DNA from: Saccharopolyspora gregorii
GTDB taxonomy: Bacteria; Actinomycetota; Actinomycetes; Mycobacteriales; Pseudonocardiaceae
DNA: 64,000 nt
Reading direction: 5' to 3'
Assembly: GCF_024734405.1 (NCBI RefSeq)
Contig: NZ_CP059556.1
Location: forward strand, 2,294,001 to 2,358,000
Positions 24,597-32,788 of the stretch are shown piece after piece. The notes beneath the pieces are model-generated. The model was not told the origin of the DNA. It ran no database searches and saw only the letters and a list, made by a program, of their open reading frames with translations. The position numbers were made by a program, and so were the translations under genes. Each line of letters starts with the position of its first letter. The stretch's first letter is position 1.

Positions 24597-26462
24597 TCAC
24601 GTGTGCTCCCGCGTGCCGCCGTTGCGCTGCGCGGGCGCGCCGTGCACCACTTCCTCCGACGGGTGGTGCAGGTGGTACAGGTGCGCGTAGCCGTTGTTGC
24701 CCGCCAGCAGCTCCGAATGCGTGCCGAGGCCGGTGACCCGCCCGTGGTCCAAGTAGAGGATCTTGTCCGCGTCGGTGACGGTGAGCAGGTTGTGCGAGAT
24801 GACGATCGTGGTCCGCCCCGCCATCAACCGGTTCAGCGGACCGAGGATCCGTTGCCCCGCCTCGGCGTCCAGGCTCGCGGTCGGCTCGTCCAGCAGCAGG
24901 ATCGGCGCGTCCCGGATCATCGCGCGGGCGATCGCGATGCGCTGGCGCTGCCCGCCGGAGAGCAACCGGCCGCGCTGGCCGACGCGGGTCTCGTAGCCGT
25001 CGGGCAGCGCGACGATGAAGTCGTGCGCGTCGGCGGCGCGCGCGGCGTCCACCAGTTCCGCGCGGTCCGCATCCGGTTTGCCCGCGCGGATGTTGTCCTC
25101 GATCGTGCCGTCCAGCAGCAGCGTCTCCTGCAGCACGATCGCGATGTGCGAGCGCAGCTCCTTCGGATCCAGCTCGCGCAGGTCCGCGCCGTCCAGCGAG
25201 ATGCTGCCGCGGTCCGGGTCGTAGAACCGCAGCAGCAGCTTCGTCAACGTCGACTTCCCCGCGCCGCTGGCGCCGACGACGGCGACGCGTTCCCCGGGCT
25301 CCGCGGTGAGGTCCACGTCGTGCAGCACCTCGTCGGCGGTGTCCGGGTAGTGGAACCCGACCCGGTCCAGCCGCACCGCACCGCGCACCCGGTCCAGCCG
25401 CTTCGGGTTCCGCGGGGCGGGCACGTGCGGGCGCTGGTCGAACAGCTCCAGGATGCGTTCCGCGCTCGCCGCCGCCCCGTAGATCACGTTCGACAGCTGG
25501 CCGAGGTTGCTCACCGGCGAGTACAGCTGCGACAGGTACACCAGGAACGCCAGCAGCCCGCCGAGGGTGATCCGGCCGGACGCCAGCTCCCAGATGCCGA
25601 CGCCGACGATCGCCATGATCGCCAGCACTTCCAGCAGGTCCACCAGCGGCTCGAACAGGCCGCCGATGCGGGCCGCGGACAGCTCCGCGGACAGGCTGGA
25701 CCGGCTCTGCCGGGTGAACCGCCGCACCTCCGCGGACTCGCGGCCGTAGGCCTGGATCAGCGGGGCGTTGCCGAGGCTCTCCTCCGCGACGGTGCCGATC
25801 GACCCGGTGCGGCCGGCGACCTCCCGGGACGCCGACTTGATGCGCATCGCGAAGAACCGCGCCACCGCCAGGAACAGCGGCACCACCAGCAGCGCCACCA
25901 CCGTGAGCCGCCAGTCCAGGTAGAACAGCACCCCGGCGAACACCACGATCTTCACCAGCGACGCCACCGTCTGCGTGATGCCCGACAGCACCAGGCTCTC
26001 GATGGAGGCCACGTCGGTGGTGAGCCTGCTCAGCGTGTCGCCGAGCCTGCGCCGGTCGAAGAAGTCCACCGACAACGTGTGCAGGTGGGTGAACACCCGG
26101 ATCCGCAAGCGGTTCAGGAAGTGCTCACCGATCCACACCGTCAGGTAGCTCTCGCCGAACCCGACGACGCCCATCACGATCGTGATCCCCGCGTACGCGA
26201 CGGCCACCAGCGGGAACAGCGAGAAGTCCCGCGGCGTCAGCACGTCGTCGATGAGGACCTTGAACAACCAGATCGCCGCCGCGTCCAGCAGCGGCGACAC
26301 CAGCACCAACCCCAAGCTGAGCACCATGTACCAGCGGAACGGTCGCGCGTCCGGCCAGAACCGCCGGAACACCTCCCGCACCCCGATCGATGGCGCGGTC
26401 TCCACCAAACCCGCCTCTTCGGCGACCGGTGGGTCGAACAACCACCGAATCGGTCCCCGCAC
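24597..26462 (-). CDS. ABC exporter, fused membrane and ATPase domains
   Basis: The 621-residue half-transporter has six N-terminal membrane segments (to about residue 350) and a C-terminal ATPase with Walker A GASGAGKST, signature LSGGQRQR, Walker B ILLLDEP and the switch His in VISHN. It belongs to the MsbA/LmrA-like exporter group and lacks an N-terminal C39 peptidase. GTG 26462 follows GGGGG. It begins 79 bases after the HGWG-repeat peptide gene with a strong hairpin between them, a layout typical of precursor peptide plus exporter. Export of a peptide or its product is inferred from this context. Confidence 0.87.
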   Translation of the reverse strand: MRGPIRWLFDPPVAEEAGLVETAPSIGVREVFRRFWPDARPFRWYMVLSLGLVLVSPLLDAAAIWLFKVLIDDVLTPRDFSLFPLVAVAYAGITIVMGVVGFGESYLTVWIGEHFLNRLRIRVFTHLHTLSVDFFDRRRLGDTLSRLTTDVASIESLVLSGITQTVASLVKIVVFAGVLFYLDWRLTVVALLVVPLFLAVARFFAMRIKSASREVAGRTGSIGTVAEESLGNAPLIQAYGRESAEVRRFTRQSRSSLSAELSAARIGGLFEPLVDLLEVLAIMAIVGVGIWELASGRITLGGLLAFLVYLSQLYSPVSNLGQLSNVIYGAAASAERILELFDQRPHVPAPRNPKRLDRVRGAVRLDRVGFHYPDTADEVLHDVDLTAEPGERVAVVGASGAGKSTLTKLLLRFYDPDRGSISLDGADLRELDPKELRSHIAIVLQETLLLDGTIEDNIRAGKPDADRAELVDAARAADAHDFIVALPDGYETRVGQRGRLLSGGQRQRIAIARAMIRDAPILLLDEPTASLDAEAGQRILGPLNRLMAGRTTIVISHNLLTVTDADKILYLDHGRVTGLGTHSELLAGNNGYAHLYHLHHPSEEVVHGAPAQRNGGTREHT

Positions 26463-26487
26463 GACTTACCCCCTGTTGCCGACGGGC

Positions 26488-26521
26488 GTGACGCCCGCAC
26501 CAGGGAAGGTGCGGGCGTCAC
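26488..26521. terminator. 14-bp hairpin between the repeat peptide and the ABC exporter
   Basis: GTGACGCCCGCACC and GGTGCGGGCGTCAC form a perfect 14-bp stem with a 6-base loop. It lies inside the apparent operon. Partial termination here would give more peptide message than exporter message, as in many ribosomal-peptide operons. No T-tract follows. Confidence 0.7.
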
Positions 26522-26541
26522 CCGGACGTTGAGCCAAGCTG

Positions 26542-26706
26542 TTACTTGCAGCCGCAGCCGTGGCCCCAGCCGTGTCCCCAACCGTGGCCCCAGCCCCAGC
26601 CGTGGCCCCAGCCCCAGCCGTGGCCCCAGCCGTTGCCCCAGCCGTGCTTGCGGCGGCGGTTGTTGTTCACGTACACGAAAACGCTGCTGCCTTTGCCCAT
26701 CGCCAT
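26542..26706 (-). CDS. 54-residue HGWG-repeat peptide with CGCK end
   Basis: The peptide starts MAMGKGSSVFVYVNNNRRRK, continues as about seven W-G units alternating with H-G or N-G (HGWGNGWGHGWGWG...), and ends HGCGCK before TAA. It contains Trp, Gly and His at regular spacing, two Cys close to the C-terminus and a basic RRRK before the repeats. ATG 26706 follows GGAAAGG. I do not recognise a family. The layout (basic leader, repetitive core, exporter and oxygenase downstream) suggests a modified secreted peptide; the repeats also resemble copper- or heme-binding His/Trp/Gly repeats such as the prion octarepeat. Confidence 0.75.
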   Translation of the reverse strand: MAMGKGSSVFVYVNNNRRRKHGWGNGWGHGWGWGHGWGWGHGWGHGWGHGCGCK

Positions 26707-27045
26707 GCACCTTTCCGTATTGCCGACTTCCCCCGGAGAAGAACGTCATCGTCGACATTCCGCTCGTCGGTCGGTGTCGTCGTTGGACATCGGACCGCTG
26801 GTGATGCCGCCCGGGCCGGGCCCGGAGATCGGCGCACTCCTCCAGTGGCTTTCCGAAAGGTAGGTGCCCCCCATGTGGCGGAACAACCCGACCTGACAAC
26901 GAGTAAACGCCATGTCACCGAGCTTGCACAGAGGACTATCGACCCTGATTTCCCGCTGAACCAACGGGTTCTGCTTTCCCGCGGTGCTGGCCGCACCCGC
27001 TCGCGCGTGGTTCCTTGTGGGGGCGCCGGACACGAGGAGGAGCGG
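26707..27045. other. Divergent promoter region of the peptide and decarboxylase genes
   Basis: The region is less G/C-rich than its surroundings and must drive both the repeat peptide (leftward) and the PLP decarboxylase (rightward). A 42-codon leftward frame (26746-26874) and a 29-codon rightward frame ending at 26863 overlap here; neither has a ribosome site, so I do not annotate them. Confidence 0.5.
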
Positions 27046-28413
27046 ATGGACCTGCGCGCGTGGGCGGACCGGGCGGTGGCCGAGATCGGTGCGTGGCAAC
27101 GGGCATTCGGCGAGTTCGCGCCGCACCCGGACGCCGTCGTGCCCGACGAGGAGTTCGGCCCCGCGTTCGCCGAACTGCTCGACCGGTTGCGCGGCACCTA
27201 CCCGTTCCACCACCCCCGCTACCTCGGACAGCTGATCAAGCCGCCGCACCCGGCGGCCGTCGTCGGCTACTTGGCGGCGATGCTGCTGAACCCGAACAAC
27301 CACGCGCTCGACGGCGGACCGGCCACCACCGGGCTGGAGCGGGAGGCGGTGGACCGGCTCGCGGCGATGCTGGGGATGCCGGGCGCGCTGGGCCACCTCA
27401 CCGGCAGCGGCACCATCGCGAATCTCGAATCCCTCTACGTGGCAAGGGAAACCCGGCCCGGAGCGGCCATCGCGCACAGCGCGGACGCGCACTACACGCA
27501 CGCCCGGATGTGCCATCTGCTGGGCGTGCGCTCGGTGCCGATCCCGGTGGACGCGGTAGGGCGGATCGACGTGGCGGCGCTGGATTCGCTGCTGGGGGAG
27601 CAGGACGTCGGGACCGTGGTGCTCACCGCCGGGACCACCGGGCTCGGTGCCGTCGATCCGATCCACGAGGTGCTGGAGCTGCGGCGGCGGCACGACTTCC
27701 GGATCCACGTCGACGCGGCCTGCGGCGGGTTCTTCGCGCTCATCGCCGATGACGCGCCGGACGGGGTGGCGGCCGCGCCGTTCCGCGCCATCGCCGAGTG
27801 CGACTCGGTGGTAGTGGACCCGCACAAGCACGGCCTGCAGCCCTACGGGTGCGGGGCGGTGCTGTTCGCGGACCCCGCGGTGGAGCGGTACTACCGGCAC
27901 GAGTCGCCGTGGACGTACTTCACCTCGGCGGAACCGCACCTGGGCGAGATCTCCCTGGAATGCTCCCGATCCGGGGCCGCCGCTGCCGCGCTGTGGCTGA
28001 CGCTGCGGGTGCTGCCGCCCACGCCGGACGGCCTCGGCCGGGTGCTGCGCGCGGGCAGGCGGGCCGCGCTGGGCTGGGCGGAGCTGCTGGCGGACTCGGC
28101 GGTGCTGTCCGCGTACCAGCGGCCGGAGCTCGACGTGCTCGGCATCGTGCCCGCCGCGCCCGGCATGGCGGCGCTGGACGAGCGCACCCAGCGGGTGCTG
28201 CACGGCGGGATGCGCGCCGAGCCCGGCGAAGCCGTGCACTTGGCGGCGATGGAGGTCACCGCGGCCGACCTGGCGCGGCGCGGCCACCGGCTGCGCGCCG
28301 ACGTGCCGACCGCGCGGGTGCTGCGCAGCGTGCTGCTGAAACCGGAGCACGAGCACTGGATCCGCCGCTGCCACACCGATCTGGAGGCGCTCGCCCGGCG
28401 CGCCGCGGAGTGA
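27046..28413 (+). CDS. PLP-dependent group II amino-acid decarboxylase
   Basis: The 455-residue protein has the group II decarboxylase features: HLTGSGTIANLESLYVARE, the HADAACGG-like IHVDAACGGFF and the PLP Lys in VDPHKHGLQPYGCGA. Relatives decarboxylate tyrosine, aspartate, glutamate or aromatic amino acids. The substrate is not determined here. ATG 27046 follows GAGGAGGA. It is divergent from the HGWG-repeat peptide gene and followed by a possible small gene and a strong terminator, so it could supply an amine or act on a peptide end in the same system. Confidence 0.87.
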   Translation: MDLRAWADRAVAEIGAWQRAFGEFAPHPDAVVPDEEFGPAFAELLDRLRGTYPFHHPRYLGQLIKPPHPAAVVGYLAAMLLNPNNHALDGGPATTGLEREAVDRLAAMLGMPGALGHLTGSGTIANLESLYVARETRPGAAIAHSADAHYTHARMCHLLGVRSVPIPVDAVGRIDVAALDSLLGEQDVGTVVLTAGTTGLGAVDPIHEVLELRRRHDFRIHVDAACGGFFALIADDAPDGVAAAPFRAIAECDSVVVDPHKHGLQPYGCGAVLFADPAVERYYRHESPWTYFTSAEPHLGEISLECSRSGAAAAALWLTLRVLPPTPDGLGRVLRAGRRAALGWAELLADSAVLSAYQRPELDVLGIVPAAPGMAALDERTQRVLHGGMRAEPGEAVHLAAMEVTAADLARRGHRLRADVPTARVLRSVLLKPEHEHWIRRCHTDLEALARRAAE

Positions 28414-28513
28414 GCGGTTTGCTCCGCCGGGTGACCGGGCACCCGGGTGGGGCGCTCGCCGGGTGACCGGACGGGCGCCGCACCGTGCCACGTTGATCGA
28501 AACCGGGGGTCCC

Positions 28514-28672
28514 ATGTCCACTCGTTCGTCTGTCCGCGCCAGGAGGGTTCGCCCGGAATTCCTGCACACCATGTGGGACGAGTCCCGCCGGATCGCCGAC
28601 GCCCGCCACCGCTTCCTGCACGGCGGGAACCCCGAACCCCGGCGCGGCCGCACCGTCCCCGCACCGCGCTGA
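28514..28672 (+). CDS. Possible 52-residue basic protein after the decarboxylase
   Basis: ATG 28514 opens a frame with G/C-rich third positions, ending in GNPEPRRGRTVPAPR. The middle (EFLHTMWDESRRIADARHRF) could form an amphipathic helix. A GTG at 28463 would extend it by 17 residues. It lies 100 bases after the decarboxylase and before a terminator, so it is probably on the same transcript. I recognise no family. Confidence 0.45.
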   Translation: MSTRSSVRARRVRPEFLHTMWDESRRIADARHRFLHGGNPEPRRGRTVPAPR

Positions 28673-28724
28673 TCCGGGTGGGCCGCTCCGAGCGGGCGGC
28701 CCGCTCACCGGACGATCTCCACGA

Positions 28725-28769
28725 GTCGACGCCCACCAGCCCGCGCACGCCGGGCGGGTGGGCGTCGAC
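28725..28769. terminator. Bidirectional terminator between the decarboxylase region and mftE
   Basis: GTCGACGCCCACC and GGTGGGCGTCGAC form a perfect 13-bp stem around a 19-base loop that itself contains a short inverted repeat. It separates the converging decarboxylase and mycofactocin transcripts. Confidence 0.75.
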
Positions 28770-28824
28770 CTGTCGGGCCGGCCCGGGTGGCACGTCCATC
28801 CGGCGGTCCGGACGAGCGGAGGGC

Positions 28825-29496
28825 TCAGCCGGTCAGCCAGCGGGTCACCGCGGTGGTGAGGGCCTCGGTCCACCGGGCGAGGAGGACCGCGCCCTCGGCG
28901 GCGGTCGCGCCCGCCGGGTCGCCTAGGACGCCGTTGGGGCTCACGGCGCGGACGCCACCGGCGCGCAGCCGGTCGATGAGCCGGGGCAGCGGTTCGATGT
29001 TGCCCGCGGCGGCGTCCGGGAGGGTGACCTCGGCCGGGTGCAGGTGCAGCATCGCGGAGGTCTCGGTGCGTCCGGCGTGGCTGTCGTCGGCCGGCCCGTC
29101 CGGGCACCACGCCAGCACGCGCCTGCCCTCGCCGCGCAGCTGCTCGGCGGCCCGGTGCACGGTGGGCAGGTTGCCGCCGTGCCCGTTCACCAGCACCACC
29201 CCGGTGAACCGGTCCGCGGACCGCACCAGTTCCACCAGCAGCAGCCACAGCGCCTCGTGCCCGATGGAGAGCGTGCCGGGGAAGGCGGCGTGCTCCCCGC
29301 TGGCGCCGTAGGGCACGGCCGGGCCGACGACGACCTCCGGCAGCCGCCGGGCCAGCCGGGCGCAGAGCGCTTCGGCGATGGCGGTGTCGGTGCGCAGCGG
29401 CAGGTGCGGCCCGTGCTGCTCGGTGGCACCGAGCGGGATCGCCAGCACCCGCGCGGCGTCGTCGAGTTCGGTCCAGCGCAGCGCGTGCAGGCTCAT
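28825..29496 (-). CDS. mftE: Mycofactocin peptidase, creatininase family
   Basis: The 223-residue creatininase-fold metalloprotein has the metal and active-site blocks IPLGATEQHGPHLPLRTDT, GASGEHAAFPGT, VNGHGGN and DSHAGRTETSAML. In the pathway it cuts the modified C-terminal Val-Tyr unit from MftA to free AHDP. It is the last gene of the mycofactocin operon and overlaps mftF by ATGA. Length and motifs match the family. Confidence 0.93.
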   Translation of the reverse strand: MSLHALRWTELDDAARVLAIPLGATEQHGPHLPLRTDTAIAEALCARLARRLPEVVVGPAVPYGASGEHAAFPGTLSIGHEALWLLLVELVRSADRFTGVVLVNGHGGNLPTVHRAAEQLRGEGRRVLAWCPDGPADDSHAGRTETSAMLHLHPAEVTLPDAAAGNIEPLPRLIDRLRAGGVRAVSPNGVLGDPAGATAAEGAVLLARWTEALTTAVTRWLTG

Positions 29497-30827
29497 CGCG
29501 TCGTCCTCCCGGTGAACCGCGGCAGCAGCGGCGCCGCCGACCGCTCCCGCGCGCACCCGGCCCACACCCCGCACCCGTAGGCGAGGTCGTCGAGCACCCG
29601 CAGCGCGAACCAGCGCGGCCCGCGCCGGGCCCGCAACGTCTCCCACGCGCAGGGCAGCACCGCCAGCAGCAGCACCGGCCGGGTCCGCCGGGAGGCCGCG
29701 GCCAGCGGGAACCAGGCGCGCCGCACCGCCTCCGCCAGCAGCCGCCCCGCGCCGAGGTGCCCGCGCACCGCCAGCCGCCACGCCTCCCGGTCCGGCACGC
29801 CGTGCGCCCGCAGCTTCCGCGGCAGCACGGCGGCGCTGCCCGTCGCGAGCCCCGCGGCCAGCACCGGCCGCCCCGCCACCAGCGCCGCCCAGGACGCCGC
29901 GCTCCACGGCGACAGCCGGGCGCAGCAGAGCCTGCCCGGGTGGCGGCGGGCCAGCGGGGCGGCGGAGGTGCCGTAGTCGAAGCGTTGCCGCAGCCAGGAC
30001 TGCAACCCGCTGCGCGGCCGGTGCCGCACCACCGACCCGGGCGCGTAGCGCACCACCGCGCCGGAGTCGACGATCCGCCACACCAGGTCCACGTCCTCGC
30101 CGAACCGCAGCGCCTCGTCGAACCCGCCGAGCTCGGCCAGCGCGGCCCGGCGCACCACGAGCGCGGCGCTGGGCACGTAGCCGACCCGGCTCATCGGCCG
30201 TACGCCCGCGGGCAGCGCCCCGAGGTCGAGCCCGCCGCGGTCGGCCTCGTAGCAGGTGATCGCCCCACCGCCCGCGGCGCTGCGGACGCGGGGCGCCACC
30301 GCGTGCACGGCGGGATCGGTGAACTGGCGCAGCAGCGGCGCGAGCCACCCCGGTTCGGGCAGCACGTCGGCGTCGAGGAACGCGACGAGTTCGGTGCGCG
30401 CCCGCCGCCAGCCGGTGTTGCGGGCGGCCGCGGGCCCGCGCGCGACCGGATGCCGGAGCTCGGCGGCGGGCTCCCGCGAGCCGTCGTCGACGACGATCCG
30501 GTGCGGCAGGTCGGCGGTCGCGGCCAGCACCCGCGCCAGGCCGGCCGGATCGTCCTTCACCGGCACCACCAGCGTCACGTCGGCGGGCCCCAGCACGCCC
30601 GCGGGCGGCTCCGGGTGGGCGAGCCCGGAGTCCAGCAGCCGCCGCGCCAGCGCGCCGCCCTCCCGCACCGGTTCGCCCGCGAACCACCGGTCGACCAGCC
30701 GCGCGGCGCGCGCCCCCACCCGCAGCAGCCGCACCGGGGAGCCGCCCAGCAGCACCTGCCCGTCGCGGGCGCGCCGCAGCGACGGGTCCGGCACCAGCCG
30801 CGTGCCCGGGGGGACCGGTGCGCTCAT
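29493..30827 (-). CDS. mftF: Mycofactocin glycosyltransferase
   Basis: The 444-residue protein contains a GT2 fold: TLVVPVKDDPAGL at about residue 85, VVDDGSREP, a DxD motif in AFLDADVLPEPG and the catalytic-loop FDEALRFGEDVDLVWR. The C-terminal half is hydrophobic and may attach it to the membrane. MftF adds glucose units to premycofactocin, giving the oligoglycosylated cofactor. It is joined by ATGA overlaps to mftE downstream and the SDR gene upstream. Confidence 0.92.
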   Translation of the reverse strand: MSAPVPPGTRLVPDPSLRRARDGQVLLGGSPVRLLRVGARAARLVDRWFAGEPVREGGALARRLLDSGLAHPEPPAGVLGPADVTLVVPVKDDPAGLARVLAATADLPHRIVVDDGSREPAAELRHPVARGPAAARNTGWRRARTELVAFLDADVLPEPGWLAPLLRQFTDPAVHAVAPRVRSAAGGGAITCYEADRGGLDLGALPAGVRPMSRVGYVPSAALVVRRAALAELGGFDEALRFGEDVDLVWRIVDSGAVVRYAPGSVVRHRPRSGLQSWLRQRFDYGTSAAPLARRHPGRLCCARLSPWSAASWAALVAGRPVLAAGLATGSAAVLPRKLRAHGVPDREAWRLAVRGHLGAGRLLAEAVRRAWFPLAAASRRTRPVLLLAVLPCAWETLRARRGPRWFALRVLDDLAYGCGVWAGCARERSAAPLLPRFTGRTTR

Positions 30828-31609
30828 GCGGTGAACCCGCCGTCGGCGTGCACCGCGGTGCCGGTGATCGCGGACGAAGCGGGCGAGCACAGGAACTCCA
30901 CCACGGCCGCCACCTCGTCGGGCTCCAAGATCCGTTCGATGAGCTGGTGCTCCGCGAAAGCGTCCACATCGGACAGACCGTAGATCTCGGCGGTGGCCCG
31001 CAGCATCTCGGTGCGCGTCGAGCCGGGGGAGACGGCGGTGGCGCAGATCCCGGTGCCGCGCAGGTCGGTCGCCAGCCCCCGCACGAGCCCCAGCACGGCG
31101 TGCTTGGCCGCGTTGTAGGAGGTGAGCCGCCACAGCCCGGTGTGCGCGGCCGCGGAGGCCAGCGCCACGAACCGCCCGGTCCGCGGCTCGGGACGGCGCA
31201 GCAGCGCGGGCACGGCGGCGCGCGCCAGGTGCGCGGTGCCGTCCACGCCGACGGAGAACGACGCCGCCCACTCGGACTCGTCGGCCTCCCAGAACGGGCG
31301 CCCGCCCGCCATCAGCGCCGCGGCGGCGACGGCGGCGTCCAGGCCGCCGAAGCGCTGCTCGGCGAGGGCGACCGCATCGCGCAGCGCCCGCGGGTCCTGC
31401 ACGTCGGCGGCCACGTCGAGCACGGCGCCCGGGTGCTCGGCGGCGAGCTCGGCCAGCTGCTCGGCGGTGCCCAGCGGGTAGGGCACCCGGGGGTCGTCGG
31501 CGCAGCGGTCCACCGCCACCACCCGCCAGCCGTGCCCGGCGAGCCGCCGCACCACCGCCGCCCCGATGCCGCGGGCCGCGCCGGTCACCACCGCCACCCG
31601 CTCAGCCAT
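30824..31609 (-). CDS. Mycofactocin-cluster SDR oxidoreductase
   Basis: The 261-residue short-chain dehydrogenase has TGAARGIGAAVVRRLAG, the Asp of VAVDRCADD (NAD preference), catalytic Ser in LASAAAHTG and Y-N-A-A-K. The C-terminal AVHADGGFTA is standard. Because it is embedded between mftF and the ETF genes with overlaps on both sides, it probably works in mycofactocin-dependent alcohol oxidation. Its substrate cannot be read from the sequence. Confidence 0.87.
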   Translation of the reverse strand: MAERVAVVTGAARGIGAAVVRRLAGHGWRVVAVDRCADDPRVPYPLGTAEQLAELAAEHPGAVLDVAADVQDPRALRDAVALAEQRFGGLDAAVAAAALMAGGRPFWEADESEWAASFSVGVDGTAHLARAAVPALLRRPEPRTGRFVALASAAAHTGLWRLTSYNAAKHAVLGLVRGLATDLRGTGICATAVSPGSTRTEMLRATAEIYGLSDVDAFAEHQLIERILEPDEVAAVVEFLCSPASSAITGTAVHADGGFTA

Positions 31610-32462
31610 CGAGGTAACCCTCGGCGCGCAGGAAGGCCAGCAGCTCGTCGGCGGCTTCCGCCGGGTCGTCGGTGACCACCACGCGTGGCGGGTCGGACCG
31701 CTGCCCGGCGCCGGTGAGCTCCCGCAGCCGCCGCAGCGGATCGGCCCCGGCGGGCGCGGGCAGTTCCTTGGCTCGCGGCCGGTAGCCGTGCGCGGCGGTG
31801 AGCGGTGGCGGATCCGGGGCGGCCCGGGCCGCGACGACCGGAACCTCGGCGGAACGCGCCGCCAGCACGGCGGGGAGCGCGGCGGTGCGCGGGCGCACCC
31901 CGGCGGCCTCCACCGAGCACACGGCGGGCAGCGGCACCGCCAGCCGCTCCCGGCGCCCCCGGTCCAGCCTGCGCAGCGCCCGCAACCGGCCGTCGGCGGC
32001 GGGTTCGGTGTCGAGGGACACCAGGCCGAGCGCCTGCGCGCAGCCGAACTCGGCGGCCAGCAGCGCCGGGGTGGCACCGGTCCCGCGGTCCGGCGAGTGG
32101 TCCCCGGTGAGCACCAGGTCGGGCGCGCCGAACCGCTCGCGGACCGCGGCGGCGAGCGCCACCGCCGTGCCCGCGCCGGAATCGGCGGCCCGCGGATCGG
32201 GTTCCCCGGCCGGTTCGACCCGCAGCACCTCGTCCGTGCCGGAGGCCAGTGCCCCGCGCAGCAGCTCGTCCGCGCCCGCCGGGGCGAGGCTCACCGCCGC
32301 GCACCGGCCGCCGGTGGACCCGGCCAGCCGCAGCCCCAGCTCCAGCGCCGCCGCGTCCGCGGCGGAGGCGCCCGCGGACCGGTCCGACGTCCGCACCCGG
32401 CCGGACAGCGGATCCACCTCGGCCCGCTCGTCCACCCAGCGCAGCGCCACCACCACGAACAT
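31602..32462 (-). CDS. Electron-transfer flavoprotein, beta-type subunit
   Basis: The 286-residue protein follows the ETF-beta/FixA fold: VVVALRWVDERAEVDP at the N-terminus, then SAADAAALELGLRL, LVLTGDHSPDRGTGATPALLAAEFG and the late PRVVVTDDPAEAADELLAFL. Together with the alpha subunit at 34140-35078 it would carry electrons from a dehydrogenase to a quinone reductase. It begins 5 bases after the FixX-like gene and overlaps the SDR by 8 bases. Confidence 0.82.
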   Translation of the reverse strand: MFVVVALRWVDERAEVDPLSGRVRTSDRSAGASAADAAALELGLRLAGSTGGRCAAVSLAPAGADELLRGALASGTDEVLRVEPAGEPDPRAADSGAGTAVALAAAVRERFGAPDLVLTGDHSPDRGTGATPALLAAEFGCAQALGLVSLDTEPAADGRLRALRRLDRGRRERLAVPLPAVCSVEAAGVRPRTAALPAVLAARSAEVPVVAARAAPDPPPLTAAHGYRPRAKELPAPAGADPLRRLRELTGAGQRSDPPRVVVTDDPAEAADELLAFLRAEGYLDG

Positions 32463-32467
32463 CCCGC

Positions 32468-32764
32468 TCACCCCTTCCGGAACACGACGCCGTGCCCGCC
32501 CGCCGGGTACTCCCAGGTGATGGCGCCGCTCTCGTCGCACACCTGGTAGCAGGTGCCGCACTCGAAGCACTGCTCGTAGTTGAACAGGATGCCGCCGTCG
32601 TCGGTGGGCACGAACAGGTTCGCCGGGCACGCGGTCACGCACGCGCGGGTCGTGCAGGAACGGCACACCTCGGTGTCCACCGCGATGTGCGGTTTCCCGG
32701 ACACCCGGAAGTCCACGTGGGACATCCGCTCTTCGAAGGAGATGTCGTGGTACGGATCGACCAT
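32468..32764 (-). CDS. FixX-type ferredoxin of an ETF:quinone oxidoreductase module
   Basis: The 98-residue ferredoxin-like protein has Cys-rich motifs CRSCTTRACVTACP and CFECGTCYQVC, giving ligands for a 4Fe-4S cluster. The N-terminal ISFEERMSHVDFRV is typical of FixX. In ETF-quinone oxidoreductases this domain passes electrons from flavin to quinone. Here it is separate from the flavoprotein encoded just upstream. Confidence 0.88.
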   Translation of the reverse strand: MVDPYHDISFEERMSHVDFRVSGKPHIAVDTEVCRSCTTRACVTACPANLFVPTDDGGILFNYEQCFECGTCYQVCDESGAITWEYPAGGHGVVFRKG

Positions 32765-32788
32765 CGCCGTCCCTTCCTTCCCGTCCGA

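Noticed and set aside
26546-26863. Plus-strand Pro-Gln-Pro-Trp repeat frame opposite the HGWG peptide
   Set aside because: It starts at TTG without a ribosome site and runs opposite to the exporter. The minus frame has ATG, a ribosome site, a clean stop and operon context. Base composition alone cannot decide, so some doubt remains.
26746-26874. 42-codon minus-strand frame just upstream of the HGWG peptide
   Set aside because: It has no ribosome site and an Arg-rich end with rare codons. It overlaps a 29-codon plus-strand frame of equal quality, so neither can be supported.
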